Origin: Bacteroidota bacterium
GTDB lineage: Bacteria > Bacteroidota > Rhodothermia > Balneolales > Balneolaceae
Assembly: GCA_024635465.1 (NCBI GenBank)
Contig: JAGXIS010000145.1
Location: forward strand, 1 to 6,444
DNA: 6,444 nt
Direction: 5' to 3'
The notes beneath the pieces are model-generated. The model was not told the origin of the DNA. It made no database searches and saw only the letters and a list, made by a program, of their open reading frames with translations. The translations under genes were made by a program, and so were the position numbers. Below are positions 1 to 5,537 of this stretch, one piece after another (the first letter of the stretch is position 1; each line of letters opens with the position of its first letter).

Positions 1-1
1 G

Positions 2-106
2 TTTACGGCTGTTTATGTCTATATGCTCCAAGTGAATCCGTTTAACCAGCCCGGAGTAGAAGATTATAAAAAAGCGATGTATCGTCTTTTAGGGAAAAAT
101 AACTAA
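2..106 (+). CDS. pgi: Glucose-6-phosphate isomerase, C-terminal fragment
   Basis: The first 34 readable codons, in frame 2 and open at the left edge, end in TAA at 104-106. They encode a segment with the typical C-terminus of bacterial phosphoglucose isomerase: an aromatic and aliphatic helix (TAVYVYML), then [13 protein letters not shown] and a closing LLGK. The enzyme interconverts glucose-6-phosphate and fructose-6-phosphate in cytoplasmic glycolysis and gluconeogenesis. The Asn-Pro-Phe-x-Gln-Pro-Gly-Val-Glu stretch is highly conserved in the bacterial enzyme, so the assignment is firm despite the short length. The catalytic residues lie upstream of the window. The stop is 1 nt before the first ATG of the kinase gene, which suggests co-transcription. 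Confidence 0.88.
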   Translation, partial: FTAVYVYMLQVNPFNQPGVEDYKKAMYRLLGKNN

Positions 107-107
107 C

Positions 108-776
108 ATGATGAAATCAGAATCGAGTTCAGAGGCGGAAGGAGATAAGGTGGGTCAGAAAAAATATATTGCAGTTGCCGGAAATATTGGAGCAGGGAAA
201 TCATCTCTTACAACACTCCTGGGGAAAAACTTTGGGTGGGAAACCTACTATGAGTCTGTTGATGATAATCCATATTTATCAGATTTTTATGAAGATATGA
301 GAAGGTGGAGTTTTAATCTGCAGATCTACTTTTTGTCTAGCCGTTTTAAACATCAGAAGGTATTGATGAATATGGAAAACTCGCTCATACAAGATCGAAC
401 GATTTATGAGGATGTTGAGATCTTTGCTAAAAACTTGCATGAAATGGGGTTGATGAGTGATCGAGACTATCAAAATTATTGTTCACTGTTTGATGAGATG
501 GCATCCTATCTGAAGGCACCGGATCTACTTATTTATCTGCGAGCTGACGTTCCGACTCTCGTAAAACAGATCCAACAGAGAGGAAGAGAGTATGAAAATA
601 CCATTCGAATTGAATATCTTGAAAGATTGAATCGGCTTTATGAAGATTGGATTGATTCTTACGAGGATGAAAAATTGATAATAGACACAGATGATATCGA
701 TTTTGTAAACAATCCGGAGGATCTGGGAAAGATTTTGAGTTTAGTGGAACAAAGGTTGTACGGATTGTTTAATTAA
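108..776 (+). CDS. Deoxynucleoside kinase (dNK/dGK-dCK family)
   Basis: This cytoplasmic nucleotide-salvage enzyme phosphorylates deoxynucleosides to dNMPs with ATP. A 222-residue product shows the family's landmarks in order. They are a Walker A P-loop GNIGAGKS at residues 25-32, a substrate-side segment with E49 and DDNPYL (52-57), the WSFNLQIYFL helix (67-76), the catalytic DRT motif (96-98), and an arginine-rich lid RGREYE (158-163). The kinase fold begins at about residue 20, giving the usual length of about 205 residues. The start is uncertain. ATG at 108 (and 111) follows the pgi stop directly but adds a polar Ser/Glu-rich leader of 14-19 residues. GTG at 150 is preceded by AAGGAG at 139-144 with 5 nt spacing and gives a 208-residue protein starting just before the first strand, which fits the family better. 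I list the longer frame because most genes here lack Shine-Dalgarno sites. Which deoxynucleoside it prefers cannot be read from the sequence. Confidence 0.9.
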   Translation: MMKSESSSEAEGDKVGQKKYIAVAGNIGAGKSSLTTLLGKNFGWETYYESVDDNPYLSDFYEDMRRWSFNLQIYFLSSRFKHQKVLMNMENSLIQDRTIYEDVEIFAKNLHEMGLMSDRDYQNYCSLFDEMASYLKAPDLLIYLRADVPTLVKQIQQRGREYENTIRIEYLERLNRLYEDWIDSYEDEKLIIDTDDIDFVNNPEDLGKILSLVEQRLYGLFN

Positions 777-817
777 ATTGCATAAAAAAAGGTTTCTTGT
801 TATTTTTGGGAGCTATT

Positions 818-1330
818 GTGGAAAAAAATAAACTGACATTCAATTTACAGGAAATACCGGAAGGCAGGAGTGAAAGAACGATTGAACTCCTGGCTGAAGA
901 ATTAGACCTTGAGGCTGATATCAGTTTTTTGGGAGCCGGTTTAAACGTGAATTTTTATAAAACAAATCACTTTGTTGAAGTAAAATTTCAAGTGAATACA
1001 AAAGTATCATTGATATGCGATCGTTCTTTAAAACCGTTTGACAAAGAGTTAGAAGGAAAATATCAGGTTATATTTGATCCCAATATTGAGGAAGAATCAG
1101 AGACGGAAGATGGCGCAAATCGTCAACTTTCGGCAAATGATTTACTGATTGATATTTCCAAAGAAGTAGTTGATACCATTATGCTTGAGATTCCAATTAA
1201 GAAAATCCATCCCGATTTTTTTGATGAGAATGGTAATCCGAAAGAGTTTGAAACACAAACATTTGGATCAAGTGGAGATGATGAAGAAAATATTGACCCA
1301 AGATGGTCAGAATTGAAAAAACTGAAGTAA
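818..1330 (+). CDS. yceD: YceD/DUF177 family protein (rRNA/ribosome-linked)
   Basis: The 170-residue acidic cytoplasmic protein has the DUF177 layout. An N-terminal LTFNLQEIPEGRSE segment is followed by a beta-rich region with a CDRSL motif at residues 67-71, then an acidic stretch (EEESETEDG). A conserved C-terminal block, LLIDISKEVVDTIMLEIPIK, leads into a Trp-containing tail. In E. coli YceD is needed for normal 23S rRNA accumulation and is encoded just upstream of rpmF, the same order as here; the biochemical mechanism is not settled. Many homologues have a Cys-x-Arg-Cys pair where this one has Cys-Asp-Arg-Ser. No ATG start is available. I chose GTG at 818, preceded by GGGAG at 808-812; TTG at 797, preceded by AAAGG, would add seven hydrophobic residues (177 aa). 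Function is assigned by family and neighbourhood. Confidence 0.85.
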   Translation: MEKNKLTFNLQEIPEGRSERTIELLAEELDLEADISFLGAGLNVNFYKTNHFVEVKFQVNTKVSLICDRSLKPFDKELEGKYQVIFDPNIEEESETEDGANRQLSANDLLIDISKEVVDTIMLEIPIKKIHPDFFDENGNPKEFETQTFGSSGDDEENIDPRWSELKKLK

Positions 1331-1351
1331 ATTTCATAAAAAGACAAATAA

Positions 1352-1531
1352 ATGGCACATCCAAAACGAAAAACCTCGAAAGCTCGTAAAAACAAGAGGC
1401 GTTCACATCACGCATTATCAGATACTCCGCTTGCTGAGTGTTCAAATTGTGGTGCAATGCATCGTTACCATCATGTATGTATGGAGTGTGGGCATTACAG
1501 AGGGAGACAGGTTATAAACGTCTCTAAATAA
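1352..1531 (+). CDS. rpmF: Large ribosomal subunit protein bL32
   Basis: This 59-residue gene encodes a basic protein that begins [13 protein letters not shown], the usual L32 N-terminus, and continues with RRSHHAL. It then has a four-cysteine zinc ribbon: CSNC at residues 30-33 and CMEC at 43-46, with the HRYHHVC loop between them. It ends [10 protein letters not shown]32 is a structural protein of the 50S subunit. The intact Cys4 set marks the zinc-binding (C+) form, not the zinc-independent paralogue induced under zinc limitation. It lies 21 nt after yceD and 13 nt before plsX, the conserved yceD-rpmF-plsX order. The leader is A-rich (AAAAAGACAAATAA before the ATG) with no Shine-Dalgarno sequence. 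Confidence 0.97.
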   Translation: MAHPKRKTSKARKNKRRSHHALSDTPLAECSNCGAMHRYHHVCMECGHYRGRQVINVSK

Positions 1532-1544
1532 TTAAAATACAAAT

Positions 1545-2528
1545 ATGTTAATTGCTGTTGATACAGTGGGTGGGGATTATTTCCCCGGTACACCGGTTCA
1601 AGGAGCTATTGAAGCTACTAAGGAGTCTCATGATATTGAAGTACTCCTTGTTGGCCCAAAAGAGTTGATTCAAAAAGAGCTTGATGCTCTCGAATACAAT
1701 TCCGGTAAAGTGCATATTTTGCATGCTCCCGAGATTATAGGAATGGATGAATCACCGGCATCAGCAGTTAAAACCAAAAAAAATTCATCCATTTCAGTGG
1801 GGATTTCAGCTCACAAACAGGGTGACTGTGCTGCTTTTGTAAGTGCCGGAAATACTGGAGCATTATTGGCTGCATCCATGTTCCTTCTCGGGAAGTTAGA
1901 AGGTGTAATCAGGCCAACGATTGCTACAGCCTATCCAACGATTAGTGGGACAAGTCTATTGGTTGATGCCGGCGCAAATTTGGAATTGAAACCGGAAATG
2001 TATTATCAGTTTGCAAAAATGAGTGAGATTTTCGCGAGTGATATCATGCAAATTGAAAACCCGACGATTGGACTGCTCAACATAGGATCAGAACCTGAAA
2101 AAGGGACAGAGCTACACAAAGAGGTTTATAATCAGTTATCACAGCTCAAAAATTTTGTAGGTAACATTGAAGGAAAAGACATTCTTTTTGGCAAAGCTGA
2201 TATCTATTTGACGGATGGATTTACGGGTAATATCATTTTAAAGTATGGCGAATCGATACCTGAAGTTCTGATTCATCTGTTAAAGAGTACAATGAAAGAG
2301 AGTCGAATCGATGAAGATTCTCAAAAATTAGTTTTTAAGGTAGTCGCTCAAGCTTTAAATTCTTTCAATTACGAACATGTTGGCGGAGTTCCTTTTTTAG
2401 GCGTAAATGGAACCAGTTTGGTTGGTCATGGTGGAAGTTCAGTGACAGCTATAAAAAACATGATATTGAATGCCTCAAAGTGTGTGAAGAATGAGGTTAA
2501 TCATAAAATAGTGTCCTCTCTAAATTAA
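1545..2528 (+). CDS. plsX: Phosphate acyltransferase PlsX
   Basis: PlsX converts acyl-ACP and inorganic phosphate to acyl-phosphate and ACP, the donor used by PlsY for the first acylation of glycerol-3-phosphate. It is a peripheral membrane enzyme. At 327 residues it is of normal length. Landmarks are the N-terminal IAVDTVGGDYFP (3-14), MDESPASAVKTKKNSS (67-82), SAGNTGALLAAS (100-111), RPTIATAYPT (123-132), VDAGAN (140-145), the central GLLNIGSEPEKG (177-188), TDGFTGNIILK (223-233), and the C-terminal GGVPFLGVNGTSLVGHGGS (280-298). The first motif is usually DAMGGD; here it is DTVGGD. The ATG at 1545 places the first beta-strand at residue 2, as in the family, so the start is secure. The leader is A-rich without a Shine-Dalgarno sequence. 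The position between rpmF and fabH is the classic one. Confidence 0.97.
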   Translation: MLIAVDTVGGDYFPGTPVQGAIEATKESHDIEVLLVGPKELIQKELDALEYNSGKVHILHAPEIIGMDESPASAVKTKKNSSISVGISAHKQGDCAAFVSAGNTGALLAASMFLLGKLEGVIRPTIATAYPTISGTSLLVDAGANLELKPEMYYQFAKMSEIFASDIMQIENPTIGLLNIGSEPEKGTELHKEVYNQLSQLKNFVGNIEGKDILFGKADIYLTDGFTGNIILKYGESIPEVLIHLLKSTMKESRIDEDSQKLVFKVVAQALNSFNYEHVGGVPFLGVNGTSLVGHGGSSVTAIKNMILNASKCVKNEVNHKIVSSLN

Positions 2529-2542
2529 TTAACCCATTTTAA

Positions 2543-3528
2543 ATGAGTTTAAAACGAGCTAAGATTTCCGGTATTGGCCGATATCTACCTGAATATGTTC
2601 TCACAAATAAGGAGCTTGAAACCATGGTCGATACGAACGACGAATGGATTCGCTCCAGAACCGGAATTTCAGAACGTCGTATTCTTAAAGATCCGGATAA
2701 GGCTACCGCATTTATGGCTACTGAAGCCGCAAAAGAAGCACTTGCTGATGCAAATGTGGATGCTTCTGAAATCGATATGATTGTTTTGGGTACAGTTACA
2801 CCGGATTACATGTTTCCATCCACTGCGGCACTGGTTCAAAAGAGATTAGGAGCCGTAAATGCCTGGGGATTTGATGTTTCTGCAGCTTGTTCCGGTTTTC
2901 TTTTTGCACTTTCCACCGGTTCGATGATGATTGAATCAGGACGAGCAAAAAAGTATTGGTTATCGGTGCAGATAAAATGAGTTCTATAGTGGATTTTACG
3001 GATCGAACAACCTGTATTCTATTTGGAGATGCAGCCGGAGCAGTCGTTTTGGAAGAGGCAGAGAAAGGGGGGATCATCGATTTTGTACACCACACAGATG
3101 GAGATGAGGAGTGTAGTCTCTATCAACATGCAGGAGGTAGTCTGAATCCAGCTTCACTGGAAACTGTAAAGAACAGAAAACATTTTTTGACGCAGGATGG
3201 CAAGGTTGTTTTTAAAAAAGCAACACAAGGTATGGCAGATGTATCGCTGGAGATAATGGAGCGGAATCAGTTGACCGGTGATGATGTGGCTTGGTTAGTC
3301 CCACATCAGGCGAATTTGCGAATTATCAATGCGACGGCCAGAAGAATGGGATTGAGTACTGATAAAGTGATGATCAATATTGAGAAATTTGGGAACACGA
3401 CTGCTGCAACAATCCCTCTATGTCTCTATGATTGGAAAGATAAATTGAATGAGGGCGATAAAGTAATCCTGGCCGCTTTTGGTGGGGGAATCACTTGGGG
3501 AGCTACTTATATGGAGTGGAGTAAATAA
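2543..3528 (+). CDS. fabH: 3-oxoacyl-ACP synthase III (FabH), frame broken at 2953
   Basis: FabH starts fatty acid synthesis by condensing an acyl-CoA primer with malonyl-ACP. The first frame, from ATG 2543, encodes residues 1-137 correctly, including IGRYLPEYVLTN, DEWIRSRTGI and the nucleophile C116 in SAACSGFLFAL. It then reads YWLSVQIK and stops at TGA 2978-2980. The expected continuation, VLVIGADKMSS, is in the -1 frame from 2953 and runs to TAA 3526-3528. Joined at AAA-AAG (2948-2953) with nucleotide 2953 read twice, the product is 328 residues. That is normal length, with H255 in PHQAN and N285 in FGNTTAA completing the Cys-His-Asn triad. There is no other lesion. The break lies on an A_AAA_AAG heptamer, so it may be programmed frameshifting, a base missing from an A-run through sequencing error, or a true mutation. 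The stop overlaps the fabD start by 1 nt. Confidence 0.93.
2947..2953 (+). promoter_or_regulatory. A_AAA_AAG slippery heptamer, candidate -1 frameshift site
   Basis: In the fabH zero frame the codons read GCA-AAA-AAG, so the heptamer A_AAA_AAG is in exactly the register required for -1 ribosomal slippage, as at E. coli dnaX. Re-pairing one base back makes the next codon GTA and gives AKKVLVIGADK, the expected FabH strand. A purine-rich AGGA lies at 2938-2941, 5 nt upstream, closer than the roughly 10 nt seen at dnaX. A small inverted repeat TTATC/GATAA (2960-2964/2971-2975) begins 6 nt downstream but is weak. The motif is seen directly; its activity is inference, and an undetected deletion in an A7 run would look the same. 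Confidence 0.35.
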
Positions 3529-4412
3529 TGGAAGCTATACTATTTCCGGGGCAAGGTTCTCAAAAAGTGGGTATGGGTCTCAATCACTATGAGTCTTCAG
3601 AAGGATTTCGTGATTATGTGAAAGAGGCAGATCGTCTTCTCGGTTACTCATTGAGTGATATAATGTTTAAAGGCCCTGCTGAGACTCTGACACAAACACA
3701 ATTTACCCAACCGGCTATTTTTGTGCACTCTATTGCTCTTTTTCATCAGCTTCAGTTGAAGCCGGACATGACAGCCGGTCACAGTCTGGGAGAATTTTCA
3801 GCATTAACAGCGGCCGGTGTGATGGATTTTGAGACAGCTCTATCAGTGGTTGCACTCAGAGGTAAACTAATGCAGAATGCCGGTGAGGCGAATCCCGGGA
3901 CAATGGCAGCGTTAATTGGTCTGGATGACAAAATTGTAGACAATATCTGCCTGGAAGCAACACAGGTTACTCAGAAACCGGTTGTGTCGGCTAATTATAA
4001 CTCACCCGGACAGTTAGTTATATCCGGTGACATTGATGCAGTTAAAAAAGCCGTGGAGCTGGCAAAAGAGAATGGATGTAGGCTTGCCAAAATTTTACCG
4101 GTAAGTGGCGCATTTCACTCGCCATTGATGAAACCTGCATTTGATGCGCTCAAAAAGAAATTAGATGAGGTCGAGTTTAAAGATCCAAAATTTCTTGTTT
4201 ATAGTAATTATACTGCTGAACCTTCTGAAAGTCCTGAGGTACTTAAAGAAAATCTACTGAATCAACTTGTGAGTCCGGTAAAATGGACACAAACAGTAAT
4301 TCATATGGAAAAAGTGGGTGCAAATAGTTTTATTGAGGTTGGTCCGGGAGCTGTTCTCCAGGGACTTGTAAAACGTACACTCGATAATGTAACAATAGGT
4401 GGACACGAATAG
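3528..4412 (+). CDS. fabD: Malonyl-CoA:ACP transacylase FabD
   Basis: FabD transfers malonyl from malonyl-CoA to the phosphopantetheine arm of ACP, supplying the extender unit to FabH and FabF. The 294-residue protein has the N-terminal LFPGQGSQ (5-12), an FTQPAIF segment (59-65), the nucleophile elbow GHSLGEF with S86, the malonyl-carboxylate-binding R111 in ALRGKLMQ, the catalytic H197 in SGAFHSPLM, a conserved Gln in NQLVSPVKW (Q246), and the C-terminal EVGPGAVLQGL. All active-site residues are present and length is normal (E. coli FabD is 309). The ATG overlaps the fabH stop (TAATG), suggesting translational coupling. If so, ribosomes that terminate early in fabH would supply less fabD translation. 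Confidence 0.97.
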   Translation: MEAILFPGQGSQKVGMGLNHYESSEGFRDYVKEADRLLGYSLSDIMFKGPAETLTQTQFTQPAIFVHSIALFHQLQLKPDMTAGHSLGEFSALTAAGVMDFETALSVVALRGKLMQNAGEANPGTMAALIGLDDKIVDNICLEATQVTQKPVVSANYNSPGQLVISGDIDAVKKAVELAKENGCRLAKILPVSGAFHSPLMKPAFDALKKKLDEVEFKDPKFLVYSNYTAEPSESPEVLKENLLNQLVSPVKWTQTVIHMEKVGANSFIEVGPGAVLQGLVKRTLDNVTIGGHE

Positions 4413-4414
4413 AG

Positions 4415-5161
4415 ATGATGAATTTAAAAGATAAAAATAGCTTAGTAACAGGTGGTAGTCGTGGAATTGGAAAATCAATTGCATTGAAATTAGCTGAATT
4501 GGGTGCTAATGTTGCGATTACCTATTCCAGATCATCAGATGCTGCAGAGGAAGTTGTGAAAGAGATGATAGCATTAGGTGTGAAAGCTATTGCAATACAA
4601 GCAGATGCTGTTGATTTTGCCAGAGCAGACGAAGTGGTAACAGAGGTTGTAGAAGAGTGGGGAAGTCTGGATATACTTGTAAATAATGCAGGGATCACAA
4701 AAGATAATCTGCTATTGCGAATGGATGAGAAGGCATGGGATGATGTGATCGATACAAATTTAAAGAGTGTATTCAATTACAGTAAAGCGGTAGCAAAACC
4801 GATGATACGAGCACGGAGTGGATCAATCATCAATATCAGTTCTGTGGTTGGTATTAGCGGTAATGCCGGACAGAGTAATTATGCGGCATCCAAAGCCGGT
4901 ATTATTGGATTTACTAAATCATTTGCCAAAGAGTTGGCGAGTCGTAATATTAGAGCAAATGTAGTAGCGCCCGGATATATCACTACAGAAATGACCGGAA
5001 GTTTAGATGAAAAATTACTGGAAGCTATTAAATCAGAAACACCATTGGGAAGACCGGGTGAACCTGAAGAAGTTGCCAATAGTGTCGCTTTTTTGGCATC
5101 TGAATTGAGTTCATACATTACCGGTGAAGTGATTAGAGTAGATGGCGGTATGGCCATGTAG
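4415..5161 (+). CDS. fabG: 3-oxoacyl-ACP reductase FabG
   Basis: FabG reduces 3-ketoacyl-ACP to 3-hydroxyacyl-ACP using NADPH. It is a classical short-chain dehydrogenase of 248 residues, the standard FabG length. The cofactor-binding TGGSRGIG is at 12-19, NNAG at 90-93, and the catalytic tetrad is N115, S143 (in INISS), Y156 and K160 (YAASK). It ends with the family's SSYITGEVIRVDGGMAM. Arginine in the TGGSRGIG turn fits NADPH preference. Start choice is minor: ATG 4415 or ATG 4418, the first lying 2 nt after the fabD stop. The tight spacing indicates co-transcription and probably coupled translation. Confidence 0.97.
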   Translation: MMNLKDKNSLVTGGSRGIGKSIALKLAELGANVAITYSRSSDAAEEVVKEMIALGVKAIAIQADAVDFARADEVVTEVVEEWGSLDILVNNAGITKDNLLLRMDEKAWDDVIDTNLKSVFNYSKAVAKPMIRARSGSIINISSVVGISGNAGQSNYAASKAGIIGFTKSFAKELASRNIRANVVAPGYITTEMTGSLDEKLLEAIKSETPLGRPGEPEEVANSVAFLASELSSYITGEVIRVDGGMAM

Positions 5162-5176
5162 AGCAGAAACTATTAA

Positions 5177-5213
5177 AACATCTCCTTTATCGTGTAATAT
5201 TTACTGAGATGTT
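5177..5213 (+). other. Inverted repeat / stem-loop between fabG and acpP
   Basis: AACATCTC at 5177-5184 is perfectly complementary to GAGATGTT at 5206-5213, forming an 8-bp stem around a 21-nt loop. Inside the loop GTAA (5194-5197) can pair with TTAC (5201-5204). The stem starts 15 nt after the fabG stop. The following GTATTTT is U-rich but has no clean U-run, so this is not a textbook intrinsic terminator. It could attenuate, mark an mRNA end, or be a processing site that separates the acpP message from the upstream transcript. The pairing is visible; the role is inferred. Confidence 0.5.
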
Positions 5214-5242
5214 GTATTTTCATCAAAGAAAATTTCTATAAC
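5212..5242 (+). promoter_or_regulatory. Possible acpP promoter
   Basis: The 118-nt gap before acpP is the longest non-coding stretch here and is very A+T-rich. TTGTAT at 5212-5217 and TATAAC at 5237-5242 resemble -35 and -10 elements separated by 19 nt; an alternative -10, TATACA, is at 5245-5250. A dedicated promoter would fit the high demand for acyl carrier protein compared with the fab enzymes. In an A+T-rich spacer such matches arise easily. If the organism uses the Bacteroidota-type sigma factor, the consensus would differ, and I see no good TAnnTTTG match. Confidence 0.25.
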
Positions 5243-5279
5243 ACTATACAAACCATAATTTAAAAATAAGGTCCTAAAT

Positions 5280-5516
5280 ATGTCACAAGACGTAGAAGCA
5301 AAAATCAAATCCATTATTGTAGATAAACTAGGTGTTGACGAATCAGAAGTAGTTACTGATGCGAATTTCACAAATGATTTGGGTGCTGACTCACTCGATA
5401 CTGTTGAATTGATCATGGAATTTGAAAAAGAGTTCGATATGAGTATTCCTGATGAAGATGCAGAAAACATCGCAACCGTTGGCGATGCTGTTAGATATGT
5501 TCAGGGCAAATCTTAG
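5280..5516 (+). CDS. acpP: Acyl carrier protein AcpP
   Basis: AcpP carries growing acyl chains as thioesters on 4'-phosphopantetheine and is the shared substrate of FabD, FabH, FabG, FabF and PlsX. The 78-residue, strongly acidic four-helix protein has the standard length and the phosphopantetheine attachment motif [15 protein letters not shown], with the modified serine at S38. It ends [11 protein letters not shown] before a short polar tail. The leader has AAGG at 5268-5271, 8 nt before the ATG, one of the clearer Shine-Dalgarno-like sites in the window and consistent with high expression. It lies 118 nt after fabG and 21 nt before fabF, so acpP and fabF probably share a transcript. Confidence 0.98.
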   Translation: MSQDVEAKIKSIIVDKLGVDESEVVTDANFTNDLGADSLDTVELIMEFEKEFDMSIPDEDAENIATVGDAVRYVQGKS

Positions 5517-5537
5517 TCCAAAACCAGTAAATATTTT

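Noticed and set aside
1123..1457. Minus-strand open frames over the yceD end and rpmF
   Set aside because: They are antisense to YceD and the clear L32 zinc-ribbon protein, with no independent support.
2796..3095. 99-codon minus-strand open frame across the fabH break
   Set aside because: It is antisense to conserved FabH sequence with no motif or leader. It does not explain the frame break.
2956..3528. A separate gene beginning at TTG 2956
   Set aside because: It is the C-terminal part of FabH in the -1 frame, starting inside a conserved strand and holding the catalytic His and Asn. I merged it into fabH.
5177..5220. Intrinsic terminator after fabG
   Set aside because: The stem is perfect, but the 21-nt loop, few G-C pairs and lack of a clean U-run do not meet the usual form, so I listed it as a stem-loop of unknown role.
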